Positions 22,397 to 32,831 of a DNA stretch of 64,000 nt are shown in pieces. The notes below the pieces were generated by a model that searched no databases, had not been told where the DNA came from, and saw only the letters and a list, made by a program, of their open reading frames with translations. The DNA comes from Paracoccus versutus (GTDB taxonomy: Bacteria; Pseudomonadota; Alphaproteobacteria; Rhodobacterales; Rhodobacteraceae), in assembly GCF_000763885.1 (NCBI RefSeq), contig NZ_JRKO01000021.1, positions 1 through 64,000 on the forward strand, written 5' to 3'. Position numbers and translations under genes: made by a program. Positions within the stretch are counted from its first letter, which is position 1; the number at the start of each line of letters is the position of its first letter.

Positions 22397-22819
22397 TCAA
22401 GAGCCCTGGAAATGCGCCGCCACCTCGCGCCGATGCGGCTGGGCGCGATGCTCGACCAGGTAGATGCCCTGCCAGGTGCCCAGTTGCATCCGGCCGCGCG
22501 CGACCGGGATCTGCAGGCTGACGGGCAGGATCGCGGCCTTGAGATGCGCGGGCATGTCGTCCGGCCCCTCGGCGCGATGCGTCAGGTAGCGCATCGACGG
22601 ATGATCGGCCGACGGCGCGATGCGGTCGAGCCAGGCCAGCAGGTCGCGCTGCACGTCCGGGTCGGCGTTCTCCTGCACCAGGAGCGAGCAGGAGGTATGG
22701 CGCACGAACAGCGTCACCACGCCCTCCTGCGCGCCGATGCCGCGCAGCCAGGCCGCCACCTCGGCGGTGAAATCATGACAGGCCGGCCCGCGGGTCGGGA
22801 TGGTGAAGGTGGTGTTCAA
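22397..22819 (-). CDS. yjbQ: YjbQ/UPF0047 family protein (secondary thiamine-phosphate synthase-like)
   Basis: A 140-residue protein of the YjbQ family. The conserved stretches VVTLFVRHTSCSLLVQENADP, PSMRYLTHRAEGPDDMPAHLK and LGTWQGIYLVEHR are present, including the active-site-like His and Asn. Some members have weak thiamine-phosphate synthase activity, but the physiological role is open. The start is a TTG at 22819 with GGAG nine bases upstream, and it overlaps the stop codon of the preceding membrane-protein gene. Confidence 0.88.
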   Translation of the reverse strand: MNTTFTIPTRGPACHDFTAEVAAWLRGIGAQEGVVTLFVRHTSCSLLVQENADPDVQRDLLAWLDRIAPSADHPSMRYLTHRAEGPDDMPAHLKAAILPVSLQIPVARGRMQLGTWQGIYLVEHRAQPHRREVAAHFQGS

Positions 22820-23247
22820 AACAGGCGCTCCAGGGCCGACATGCCCAGAACCACAACCCCGCTGAAGGCCAGCGCGACCAAAACCTGCCCGGCAAAGCGG
22901 CTCAGCAGGTGCCACCGCCACCAAGCTGCCGAATGCAGGCTGCGATCAGCGCGTTTCAGCCCGTGGTTGAACCCGCTCGCCTCAACGAGAAAAACGAGGC
23001 AGGCGGCCAAGAAAACGCTGGTGCCGATCCACATGCAGGCCTCGACCTGCGCGCGATCTGCGCTGCCCGCGGGCATGGCCAGCGACCTTGCATGCAAGGC
23101 AATCGCCAGGGTCGCCAAGACCTGCATGACCTTGCCGACAGGCGCCTTGACCAGCAACCGCCAGAACTCGCGATTGTTCAGGTCGACGCGCTCAACCCTG
23201 CAGAGCCCCGGCGGCTTGCGCCAAGGCGCCCAATCACTCCCCGCCAT
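22816..23247 (-). CDS. Small integral membrane protein, unknown function
   Basis: A 143-residue protein not recognised as a known family. About three hydrophobic segments are seen: around residues 40-55, 70-92 and 115-135. A basic, tryptophan-rich loop (LHSAAWWRWHLLSRF) lies between the last two. The ATG at 23247 lies right after a repeat copy at 23251-23272, so longer upstream starts are unlikely. The gene is coupled to yjbQ by a four-base overlap. Its codons are less GC-biased than those of its neighbours, which may mean relaxed constraint or acquisition. Confidence 0.55.
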   Translation of the reverse strand: MAGSDWAPWRKPPGLCRVERVDLNNREFWRLLVKAPVGKVMQVLATLAIALHARSLAMPAGSADRAQVEACMWIGTSVFLAACLVFLVEASGFNHGLKRADRSLHSAAWWRWHLLSRFAGQVLVALAFSGVVVLGMSALERLF

Positions 23248-23250
23248 GGG

Positions 23251-23272
23251 TTTCTCCGTTGCACAAATACCC
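23251..23272 (+). repeat. Single arm of the dispersed CAAATAC repeat
   Basis: TTTCTCCGTTGCACAAATAC plus CC matches the repeat core with a few changes. It fills the 31-base gap between the rmuC stop and the start of the next gene on the minus strand, and has no second arm. Confidence 0.65.
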
Positions 23273-23278
23273 AATGAG

Positions 23279-24736
23279 CTATTCCGCCGCCTCGCCCGGC
23301 GCTTCCAGCGACTCGACGCCGTCATGGTCCAGCACGATCCGCTTTTGCGTGCGCGCGCCCAGGTCGCGCAGCATCTCGGCCTGGCGGATGACGTTGCCCG
23401 GCCCGCGGGTCAGCCGGTCCATGGCGGTGGCGTGGCTTTTCTGCGCCCGCTCCAGCGCGCTGCCCACATCCTCGACCGCCGAGACGAAGCCGTGCAGCTT
23501 GTCGTAAAGCTGGCCGGCGCGGGCGGCGATGGCCATGGCGTTCGACTCGCGCCGCTCGACCGTCCAGATGTGATCCACCGTGCGCAGGGTCAGCATCAGC
23601 GTGGTCGGGGTCGCCAGCCCCACCCGGCTCTCCATCGCGTGCCGCGCCAGGTCGGGATCGACGCGCAGCGCCTCGGAAAAGGCGCCCTCGACGGGGATGA
23701 ACATCAGCACGTAATCGACCGAGCCCTCGTCCAGCGCCTGGTAGCCCTTGGCGGCAAGCCCGGCGACATGGGCGCGGACCGAGGCGACGTGCCGGCGCAG
23801 CGCGGCGTCGCGGGTCGGCATGTCCTCGGCATTCACCGCCTCTTCATAGGCGTTCAGCGAGACCTTGCTGTCGATCACCAGCAGCTTCTTCTGCGGCATC
23901 TTCACGATCACGTCCGGCCGCCACAGCTTGCCGTCGGTGTCGCGATGGCTCGACTGCGTGTCGTAATGCGTGCCGGCGATCAGGCCGGAATCCTCGAGGA
24001 TGCGCTCGAGGATCATCTCGCCCCAGGCGCCGCGCTTCTGGCTGTCGCCTTTCAGCGCGCGGGTCAGCGCCACCGCCTCGCGCGAGATGTCCTCGGAGCG
24101 CTTGTGCAGGTATTCGATCTGCTCGCGCAGCCTTGCGCGTTCCTCGTCCGTGGCCTTGTTGCGGGCCTGAAGCTCGGTCTGGAAGCGGTGGACCTGGTCG
24201 CGAAACGGGGTCAGCAGGGCCGAAAGCTGCTCGCCATGCGCCTTTTGCATCTCGCTGCCCTGGGATTTCAGCGTCTCGTTGGCCAGCAGGCGGAACTGGC
24301 CGGTCATCTCCTCGCGCAATTCGCGCAGGGTGGCGATGTCGCGCTCGGCCGCCTCGCGGTCCTTCTGCGCCGCCAGCCGGGTTTCCGCCAGGTCGCGCTC
24401 CAGCCGCGAGACCGCCTGCCTTTCGCGATGCAGCGCATCGCTCAGCCCGTCGCGCTCCTCGACCAGCTCCTGCAGGCGCTGGGTCAGCGATTCCGCCCGC
24501 GTCTCCAGCCGGCTGACGGCCAGAAGCTGGTCGCGCAGCCCGGCCGATTCGGCATCGCAGCGCGCCTGCAACTCGGCCTCGCGCCGCCGGGCCAGCACGG
24601 CATCCGCCGCTGCCGAACGCCGCGTTCGCCACAGCGCAACAAGGCAAAGCGCCAGCACCGCCAGCGCCGCGACCAACAGCAGCCGCAGATTGCCCGCATC
24701 CGCCAGCCATGCCTGCATTTTTTCCGCCTCGCCCAT
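23279..24736 (-). CDS. rmuC: RmuC family DNA recombination protein
   Basis: A 485-residue protein: an N-terminal membrane anchor (residues about 17-38), a long coiled-coil to about residue 215, then the nuclease-like RmuC domain with GAWGEMILERILEDSGL, PDVIVKMPQKKLLVIDSK and VDYVLMFIPVEGAF. RmuC limits recombination at inverted repeats; its D...K core resembles restriction-endonuclease folds. The start at 24736 is one of two close ATGs, the other at 24718. It stands upstream of the small membrane protein gene. Confidence 0.92.
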   Translation of the reverse strand: MGEAEKMQAWLADAGNLRLLLVAALAVLALCLVALWRTRRSAAADAVLARRREAELQARCDAESAGLRDQLLAVSRLETRAESLTQRLQELVEERDGLSDALHRERQAVSRLERDLAETRLAAQKDREAAERDIATLRELREEMTGQFRLLANETLKSQGSEMQKAHGEQLSALLTPFRDQVHRFQTELQARNKATDEERARLREQIEYLHKRSEDISREAVALTRALKGDSQKRGAWGEMILERILEDSGLIAGTHYDTQSSHRDTDGKLWRPDVIVKMPQKKLLVIDSKVSLNAYEEAVNAEDMPTRDAALRRHVASVRAHVAGLAAKGYQALDEGSVDYVLMFIPVEGAFSEALRVDPDLARHAMESRVGLATPTTLMLTLRTVDHIWTVERRESNAMAIAARAGQLYDKLHGFVSAVEDVGSALERAQKSHATAMDRLTRGPGNVIRQAEMLRDLGARTQKRIVLDHDGVESLEAPGEAAE

Positions 24737-24885
24737 CGGCCCCTGCGCCTTGTCCCAACCGCGGTTTCGCGTCGCTTGCCGGGGACTGTTCACCTTTTTC
24801 CCCCAGAATGCAAGCGCAAGGCCCCCTTCCCTCGCGCCGGTTGCATCCCTAGCTTGCCCCTGAAAACCGCAAGAGGAGATCAGGC

Positions 24886-25434
24886 ATGGTCAAGTCCGTC
24901 GCCGTCATGGTGGGGTCGCTGCGCAAGGATTCGCTCAACCACAAGCTGATGAAGGCATTGCAGAAACTGGCCGAGGGCCGGTTGCAGTTCCACCTGCTGC
25001 ATATCGGCGATCTGCCGCATTACAACGACGACCTTTGGGCCGATCCGCCCGAATCGGTGCTGCGGCTCAAGGACCGGATCGAGCATTCCGACGCGGTGCT
25101 GGCGATCACGCCGGAATACAACCGCAGCTATCCGGGCGTCATCAAGAACGCGATCGACTGGGCGACGCGCCCCTATGGCCAGAACTCGTGGAAGGGCAAG
25201 CCCGCGGCCGTCACCGGCACCTCGCCCGGCGTGATCGGCGCGGCGTTGGCGCAGGCGCGGCTGAAAAACGACCTGGTCCATGTCGGCACGGTGATGATGA
25301 GCATGCCCGAGGCCTATATCCAGTGGCACGCCGAGGCCTATGCCGCCGACGGCAGCGTCACCGACGAAAAGACCGCGAAGTTCCTGCAAGCCTATGTCGA
25401 TGCCTTCGTGGACTGGATCGAAAAGCACGGCTGA
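24886..25434 (+). CDS. NADPH-dependent FMN reductase family protein
   Basis: A 182-residue flavodoxin-fold oxidoreductase. The phosphate-binding GSLRKDSLNHKL (10-21) and the flavin-contact motif TPEYNRSYPGVIKNAIDW are the signatures of the ChrR/YieF-type reductases that reduce quinones, chromate or azo dyes with NAD(P)H. A clear AAGAGGAG site precedes the ATG. It is divergent from rmuC, converges on rpoD, and ends at a strong terminator. Confidence 0.9.
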   Translation: MVKSVAVMVGSLRKDSLNHKLMKALQKLAEGRLQFHLLHIGDLPHYNDDLWADPPESVLRLKDRIEHSDAVLAITPEYNRSYPGVIKNAIDWATRPYGQNSWKGKPAAVTGTSPGVIGAALAQARLKNDLVHVGTVMMSMPEAYIQWHAEAYAADGSVTDEKTAKFLQAYVDAFVDWIEKHG

Positions 25435-25447
25435 GCCCGGAACGACG

Positions 25448-25476
25448 AAGGCCGCGCCTTGGGGCGCGGCCTTTTT
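25448..25476 (+). terminator. Rho-independent terminator of the FMN reductase gene
   Basis: An 11-bp perfect stem (AAGGCCGCGCC with GGCGCGGCCTT, loop TTGG) runs into TTTTT. It lies between convergent genes; the T-run is on the plus strand only. Confidence 0.85.
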
Positions 25477-25491
25477 CATTGATCCGGGCGG

Positions 25492-27474
<1,983 letters not shown>

Positions 27475-27494
27475 GCTGGCTCCCTTGAAGCGGT

Positions 27495-27606
27495 GATTCG
27501 CGAATCGGCGAATCGGGATCGGCTATCGGCCGGTTCTAGCGCGAATCGCCGGCGATTCAAAGCCTGCGACCCGGCGCCGGCCGGGGTGATTCGGCGCAGG
27601 CGATTC
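27495..27606. promoter_or_regulatory. GANTC-rich palindromic control region upstream of rpoD
   Basis: Seven GANTC sites start at 27495, 27502, 27510, 27543, 27554, 27588 and 27602. Two pairs form perfect palindromes: GATTCGCGAATC at 27495-27506 and GAATCGCCGGCGATTC at 27543-27558. GANTC is the recognition site of the alphaproteobacterial cell-cycle methylase CcrM. The larger palindrome overlaps the candidate promoter's -35 box and spacer. Confidence 0.6.
27533..27560 (-). promoter_or_regulatory. Candidate rpoD promoter
   Basis: On the minus strand TTGAAT and TAGAAC are separated by 16 bases, each matching four of six consensus positions. The predicted start would leave a leader of about 50 bases containing the GATTCGCGAATC palindrome. 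Confidence 0.45.
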
Positions 27607-27615
27607 GCGCGTCGT

Positions 27616-29559
27616 TCAGCCGCGCGGCTTGCGCCAGATCTCGTTCTTCAGCGCCGCATCGAGGATGGCCCGATAGGCGTCGCTGTCCTCGCCCAGGTCC
27701 GACAGGTCGGCCAGCGAGGGGTGGTCGGCCTGCTGACGGGCACGGGCGGATTGCGCCATGCGCCAGGTCAGGCCCTCGTCGGCCAGGCCCTCGATCTCGG
27801 CCTCGGCGCGGGCGATTTCCTCGCGCGCGGCGCGGCGGGCCTCGATCCGGTCCAGGGCATTGGCAAGGATGCCGGCGGCGGCATCGCCGTCATGCGGACG
27901 CAGGATCGCCGGGGCCGCCCTCACATGGGGGTCGGCCATGATGCTTTCAAGGGCGCGCTGCCCGGCCTGGGATTGCGTGCCCGACAGCAGGTCGTGGATC
28001 AGCGCGGCGCGGTCCGCATCCTGCGGCTCCAGCCGCTCCAGCCGCGATTCGACCGGGGCGATCAGCCCCGGATGGGTGGCGCAGATCGCCAGCACCATGG
28101 CCTCGACCAGCGCCTCGGCCTGCTGCCCGTCCATGTCGGGCGAGGACAGCCGCGAGGCGCGCGTGGGCGCCGCGGGCGCGACCGGCTGGAAGCGGGCATT
28201 GCGCCCCTGCCCCTGCCAGTCGCGGGGCCAGTCGCGGGCCGGGCGCGCGGCCGCCGGCGCATCGGCGCGGCGGCGGTTGCCGAACAGCTCCCATTTCAGG
28301 TTGCGCAGCACGGCGTGGTAATGGTCGCGGGTGTCCTTGTCGGGGATCTTGGCCACCGCTTCGGCAAGCGCCTTGTCCAGCGCCGCCCGGCGCTCGGGGC
28401 TGTCGAAGACCCGCCCCTCGGTCTCGCGCCGCCACAGCAGGTCGACCAGCGGCCGCGCCTCGTCCAGCACGGCGCCCATCGCCCCTGCCCCGCGGGCGCG
28501 GATCAGGTCGTCCGGGTCCAGCCCCTGCGGCAGGAAGGCAAAGCGCAGCGCCTGCCCCGGCCCGGTCATCGGCAGGGCCAGGTCGATCAGCCGCATCGCC
28601 GCGCGCAACCCCGCCTGGTCGCCGTCGAGCGCGATCACCGGCTCGGGCGAGATGCGCCACATCAGCCGCAGCTGGTCCTCGGTGATCGCGGTGCCCAGCG
28701 GGGCCACCGCGCCCTCGAAACCCGCCCGGACCAGGGCGATCACGTCCATGTAGCCCTCGGCCACCACCAGCGGCCGGCCCTTGGCCACCGCCGCCCGCGC
28801 CGGGCCGATATTGTAGAGGTTGCGCCCCTTGTCGAAGAGCGGCGTCTCGGGACTGTTGAGGTATTTCGCCCGCGCGTTCGGGTCCATCGCCCGGCCGCCG
28901 AAGGCGATGCAGCGCCCGCGCCCGTCGCGGATCGGAAAGATGATGCGGCCGCGAAAGCGGTCGAAGGGGGCGCCGCCATCCTCGGGCTTGGCCGCCAGCC
29001 CGGCCTCGACGATCAGCGCCTCGGCGATGCCCTTGGCGCGCAGGGCGTTGTAGAGGCCCTGCCGCTGGTCGGGGGCGAAACCGATGCCGAAGGCTTCACA
29101 GGCGGCCTCGTCCAACCCGCGCCGGCCCAGATAGGCCCGCGCCGCCTCGGCCGGGCCCATGCCCAGCTGCATGCGAAACCAGCGCACCGCCTGTTCCATG
29201 ACCTCGACCAACTCGGTGCGGCGGTCGGCGCGCTGCACCTGCCGGGGGTCGCGCTCGGGCATCGGCAGCCCGGCCTCGGCCGCCAGCAACTCGACCGCCT
29301 CGATGAAACCCAGCCCCTCGGCCTCGCGCAGGAAGGTCAGCGCATCGCCCTTGGCGTGGCAGCCGAAGCAGTAATAGAAGCCCTTCTGGTCGTCGACATG
29401 GAAGGAGGCGGTCTTTTCGCCGTGGAAGGGACAGGGCGCCCACCAGTCGCCCTTGGCCTGATTCGAGCGGCGCAGATCCCAGACCACCTTGCGCCCGATC
29501 ACGCGCGACAAAGGCACGCGGGCGCGGATCTCGTCAAGGAATTGCGGCGGCAGGCTCAT
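27616..29559 (-). CDS. dnaG: DNA primase
   Basis: A 647-residue primase that lays RNA primers at replication forks. The CHC2 zinc finger has Cys43, His46, Cys64 and Cys67 (APCPFHGEKT and YYCFGCHAKGD). The Toprim core is seen as VVAEGYMDVIAL and VIALDGDQAG. The C-terminal part is a diverged DnaB-interacting domain. The ATG at 29559 sits only five bases past a -10-like TATAAG and has no Shine-Dalgarno sequence, suggesting a leaderless transcript. rpoD follows 141 bases downstream. Confidence 0.97.
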   Translation of the reverse strand: MSLPPQFLDEIRARVPLSRVIGRKVVWDLRRSNQAKGDWWAPCPFHGEKTASFHVDDQKGFYYCFGCHAKGDALTFLREAEGLGFIEAVELLAAEAGLPMPERDPRQVQRADRRTELVEVMEQAVRWFRMQLGMGPAEAARAYLGRRGLDEAACEAFGIGFAPDQRQGLYNALRAKGIAEALIVEAGLAAKPEDGGAPFDRFRGRIIFPIRDGRGRCIAFGGRAMDPNARAKYLNSPETPLFDKGRNLYNIGPARAAVAKGRPLVVAEGYMDVIALVRAGFEGAVAPLGTAITEDQLRLMWRISPEPVIALDGDQAGLRAAMRLIDLALPMTGPGQALRFAFLPQGLDPDDLIRARGAGAMGAVLDEARPLVDLLWRRETEGRVFDSPERRAALDKALAEAVAKIPDKDTRDHYHAVLRNLKWELFGNRRRADAPAAARPARDWPRDWQGQGRNARFQPVAPAAPTRASRLSSPDMDGQQAEALVEAMVLAICATHPGLIAPVESRLERLEPQDADRAALIHDLLSGTQSQAGQRALESIMADPHVRAAPAILRPHDGDAAAGILANALDRIEARRAAREEIARAEAEIEGLADEGLTWRMAQSARARQQADHPSLADLSDLGEDSDAYRAILDAALKNEIWRKPRG

Positions 29560-29564
29560 GCCGT

Positions 29565-29594
29565 CTTATATCGGATCACGCCGGCCGGTTGCAA
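29565..29594 (-). promoter_or_regulatory. Candidate leaderless promoter of dnaG
   Basis: On the minus strand TTGCAA and TATAAG are spaced by 18 bases. The -10 box ends five bases before the dnaG ATG, so transcription would begin at or beside the start codon. Confidence 0.5.
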
Positions 29595-29598
29595 AGGG

Positions 29599-30183
29599 TC
29601 ATGCACCCACCGCGCCGCGCACCAATTCGCGATAGACCGCGACCACCCGTTCCTGGTCCAGCCGGCCGCCCTCGCGATACCAGTTGGTGACGCCGGTCAG
29701 CATGGCGATCAGCGCCATGGTGGCCAGCCGCGTGTCGGGCACCGCCATCGCGCCCTCGGCCTCGCCGGCGATCAGGATCGCCTCCAGCGCATCCTCGTAG
29801 CGGCGGCGCAGGGCGGCGATCTCGGCGCGGTTCTCGGGCGTCAGGTTGCGCAGCTCCATATAGGACAGGAACACCGCCTCGGGGCGCTCCAGGCTGGTCT
29901 GGATGTGAAAGCGCAGGAACGCCTCGAGCCGGTCGAGCGCGGGCCGCGCCGGATCGTCGCGCCAGGCGGCCAGCAGCTCTTCCATATGCACCCGCAGCAG
30001 GTCGGCCAGCAGCGCCTGCTTGTCGGCAGTATAGCTGTAGAGCGTGCCGACCTGCACGCCGACCTCGGCCGCGATCTGGCGCATCGAGACCGCGGCATAG
30101 CCGTGGCGCGCAAACAGCCTGCGCGCGGCGTCGCGGACCAGCGGTCCGGTAATCTCTGCCTTCGAGCCCTGGGTTCTTGCCAT
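29599..30183 (-). CDS. TetR family transcriptional regulator
   Basis: A 194-residue regulator. The N-terminal helix-turn-helix is typical: RDAARRLFARHGYAAVSMRQ with IAAEVGVQVGTLYSYTADKQ, followed by a variable ligand-binding domain. The ATG at 30183 removes an unlikely 14-residue extension. It is divergent from a lipoprotein-lldD pair, which it may control through the 100-base gap, although lactate dehydrogenases are more often regulated by GntR proteins. Ligand unknown. Confidence 0.88.
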   Translation of the reverse strand: MARTQGSKAEITGPLVRDAARRLFARHGYAAVSMRQIAAEVGVQVGTLYSYTADKQALLADLLRVHMEELLAAWRDDPARPALDRLEAFLRFHIQTSLERPEAVFLSYMELRNLTPENRAEIAALRRRYEDALEAILIAGEAEGAMAVPDTRLATMALIAMLTGVTNWYREGGRLDQERVVAVYRELVRGAVGA

Positions 30184-30284
30184 GCCGCCTTCTAGGCGGC
30201 CAGCCGCGCCAAGAAAAGAGCACATCTTGCCCTCGCCACCCCGGCAGGCCTATGGTCCGGCACATGAATTTTCAGGGGAACGGC

Positions 30285-30620
30285 ATGGGGCGGATCTGGG
30301 GCGCGCTGGCGCTGGCAAGCCTTGCCGCATGCGGCGACATGGTGGGCGACTATCCCGAGCTGATGCCGACCGACCGGCTGCTGGCCGAGCCGGCCCTGCC
30401 CGGCCATGCCACCGATGCCGGCCGCGACCCCGCGGCGGCGGGCAACGCGCTGGATGCGCGCGGCCGCTCCCTTGCCGCCCGCGCCGGCGCCGCGCCCGCC
30501 GCGGGCGACGCCGCATTGCAGCGCCGCGCCGAGGCCCTGCGCGCCCGCGCCAAGGCGCTGTCGCAGCAATCCCCGGCCGAGGACTGCCCCGAGGGCAGCG
30601 CCGATTGCCCGCCGAACTGA
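30285..30620 (+). CDS. Small predicted lipoprotein, unknown function
   Basis: A 111-residue protein with a lipoprotein signal: MGRIWGALALASLAACGD, with the lipobox LAAC and the acylated cysteine at position 16. An Asp follows at +2 after Gly, so sorting is hard to predict. The rest is Ala/Arg-rich and probably helical, with a C-terminal pair of cysteines (EDCPEG, ADCPPN) that may form a disulfide. The ATG at 30285 is chosen for its AGGGGA site. lldD starts 10 bases downstream, so they are likely cotranscribed. Confidence 0.6.
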   Translation: MGRIWGALALASLAACGDMVGDYPELMPTDRLLAEPALPGHATDAGRDPAAAGNALDARGRSLAARAGAAPAAGDAALQRRAEALRARAKALSQQSPAEDCPEGSADCPPN

Positions 30621-30630
30621 GGAGAAGCCC

Positions 30631-31794
30631 ATGCCGGTCATCACCTGCATCGACGACCTGAAGGCGATCTATCGCCGACGCGTGCCGCGCATGTTCTACG
30701 ACTATTGCGAAAGCGGCAGCTATACCGAGGGCACCTTCCGCGACAATTGCAGCGATTTCCAGCGCATCAAGCTGCGCCAGCGCGTCGCGGTGGACATGAC
30801 CGGGCGCACCACCGAAAGCACGATGGCCGGGCAAAGGGTCGCCATGCCGGTGGCGCTGGCCCCGGTCGGCATGACCGGCATGCAATGCGCCGATGGCGAG
30901 ATCAAGGCGGCGCGGGCGGCGAAAGCCTTTGGCGTGCCCTTCACGCTTTCGACCATGTCGATCTGCTCGATCGAGGACGTGGCCCAGGCGACCCAGGCGC
31001 CGTTCTGGTTCCAGCTTTACGTCATGCGCGACCAGGAGTTCCTGGAAGCGATCATCGAGCGGGCCCGGCGCGCCAATTGCTCGGCGCTGGTGCTGACGCT
31101 GGACCTGCAGATCCTGGGCCAGCGCCACAAGGATCTGAAGAACGGGCTGTCCGCCCCGCCGCGGCTGACCCTGCCGGTGCTGCTGGACCTGGCGACGAAA
31201 TGGCGCTGGGGCATCGAGATGCTGCAGACCAGGCGCCGCTTCTTCGGCAATATCGTCGGCCATGCCAAGGGGGTGGGCGATCCCTCGTCGCTGGTCGCCT
31301 GGACGGCCGAGCAGTTCGACCCGCAGCTCGACTGGGGCAAGATCGCCCGCATCCGCGACCTCTGGGGCGGCAAGCTGATCCTCAAGGGCATCAACGACCC
31401 CGAGGACGCCCGCATCGCCGCGGATTTCGGCGCCGATGCGATCATCGTCAGCAACCACGGCGGCCGGCAGCTGGACGGCGCGGTCAGTTCCATCCGCATG
31501 CTGCCCGAGATCGTCAAGGCGGTGGGCGACCGGGTCGAGATCCATCTCGACAGCGGCATCCGCTCGGGCCAGGACGTGCTGAAGGCGTTGGCCATGGGGG
31601 CGCATGCCACCCATATCGGCCGCGCCTTCATCTATGGGCTGGGCGCCATGGGCGAGGCCGGCGTGACCCGCGCGCTGGAGGTGATCCAGAAGGAGCTGGA
31701 CATCACCATGGCGCTCTGCGGCGAGCGGGACGTCAAGAACCTCGGCCGCCACAACCTGCTGGTGCCGCAGGACTTCCTGCAGCCCTGGGGCTAG
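30631..31794 (+). CDS. lldD: FMN-dependent L-lactate dehydrogenase
   Basis: A 387-residue flavoenzyme of the alpha-hydroxy-acid dehydrogenase family that oxidises L-lactate to pyruvate and passes electrons to the respiratory chain. The active-site motif SNHGGRQLDG begins at residue 274, with catalytic His276. The FMN-binding regions ALAPVGMTGMQ, PFTLSTMSICSIEDV and DSGIRSGQDVLKAL are intact. GAGGAG precedes the ATG. Other hydroxy acids such as glycolate or mandelate are possible substrates, but length and sequence fit LldD best. Confidence 0.93.
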   Translation: MPVITCIDDLKAIYRRRVPRMFYDYCESGSYTEGTFRDNCSDFQRIKLRQRVAVDMTGRTTESTMAGQRVAMPVALAPVGMTGMQCADGEIKAARAAKAFGVPFTLSTMSICSIEDVAQATQAPFWFQLYVMRDQEFLEAIIERARRANCSALVLTLDLQILGQRHKDLKNGLSAPPRLTLPVLLDLATKWRWGIEMLQTRRRFFGNIVGHAKGVGDPSSLVAWTAEQFDPQLDWGKIARIRDLWGGKLILKGINDPEDARIAADFGADAIIVSNHGGRQLDGAVSSIRMLPEIVKAVGDRVEIHLDSGIRSGQDVLKALAMGAHATHIGRAFIYGLGAMGEAGVTRALEVIQKELDITMALCGERDVKNLGRHNLLVPQDFLQPWG

Positions 31795-31829
31795 GGTGCC
31801 GGGCTAGAATGTCGGGCTAGACTGTCAGG

Positions 31830-32831
31830 CTAGGGCGCGGGATCGGGCCGGGGCCGTTCGCCCCGCCCACGCTTCCTGTCCTTGCCGAAGCCGGGGATCG
31901 GCAGCCGGCCCAGCAGCAGCGCGGCCAGCGTCGGCAGGCCGAGCGCGAACAGCATCAGCTCGCCCAGATGCTCGAAACCCAGCGAGCGGGCCAGATGCAG
32001 CGCCATCACATGCATGAAATAGATCATGGCCGAGATCGGATCGAGCCGGATCGGCGGCTGCGGCATGGCCGTGCCCAGCACCGCCACGAACAGGGCCGGC
32101 GCCGCGACGTAAGAGCTGATCGGGATGTCCAGCATCACCTGGTCGCTGCGCCAGGCCTGCACCAGCCAGGACTCGGCCATCAGCAGCCCGGCCCCGGCGG
32201 CGGTGGCGGCCAGCACCAGCCAGCGCGGCGGCAGCCCCGCCATCCCCAGCCGCGCCATGCGCCGGCCGCAGAGATAGCCGATGGCCACGAAGGGAAAGCA
32301 CATGAAGAGGCCGTTCGAGAATTTCTTGACGCCGATAGGCGCGATCCCCGACAGGGCGACATATTGCAGCACCAGCCCGGTCGCGGCGCAGACCGCCGCG
32401 GCCGCCAGCAGGATGCGGTATTCGTAGGCCGGCGCCAGCGCGCGGGCCATGCCGCGCAGCAGCAGGATCACCGCCCCGGCGACCAGGATGCCGGCCATGA
32501 ACCACAGGTGGAAATAGCCCCAGGCCAGGGTCTTGAGCAGCGAGACCAGCCCATGCACCTCGTTCAGCCAGAAGGGCAGATAGACCGCCATCCAGAACAG
32601 GTAGAGCGCCGCCACGCGGGCCAGCCATTTGTTGCCCTTGTCGCGCGCCACCGCAGAATAGAGGAAATAGCCCGCCACGATGCAGAAGGCCGGCACCATG
32701 ACCCGCATCAGACCGTTGCCGATCATGAACAGCCTGGGCGTCATATGCGACTGCAGCCAGTAGGTATGGGCAAAGGCAACCAGGACCGCCAATCCCAGCT
32801 TGAGATAGTCCAGCGAATGAATACGATGCAA
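31830..32831 (-). CDS. Acyltransferase-3-like integral membrane protein
   Basis: A protein of about 333 residues with roughly ten membrane segments. The start HRIHSLDYLKLGLAVLVAF, the motif PAFCIVAGYFLY, and GYFHLWFMAGIL in the middle match the acyltransferase 3/OpgC-type family, which adds acyl or succinyl groups to surface polysaccharides or glucans. The C terminus is basic and cytosolic. No ATG lies near the family start; a TTG at 32831 after GGGGCCGGGG is the best choice, with another TTG at 32870. It has no obvious operon partners. Confidence 0.75.
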   Translation of the reverse strand: MHRIHSLDYLKLGLAVLVAFAHTYWLQSHMTPRLFMIGNGLMRVMVPAFCIVAGYFLYSAVARDKGNKWLARVAALYLFWMAVYLPFWLNEVHGLVSLLKTLAWGYFHLWFMAGILVAGAVILLLRGMARALAPAYEYRILLAAAAVCAATGLVLQYVALSGIAPIGVKKFSNGLFMCFPFVAIGYLCGRRMARLGMAGLPPRWLVLAATAAGAGLLMAESWLVQAWRSDQVMLDIPISSYVAAPALFVAVLGTAMPQPPIRLDPISAMIYFMHVMALHLARSLGFEHLGELMLFALGLPTLAALLLGRLPIPGFGKDRKRGRGERPRPDPAP

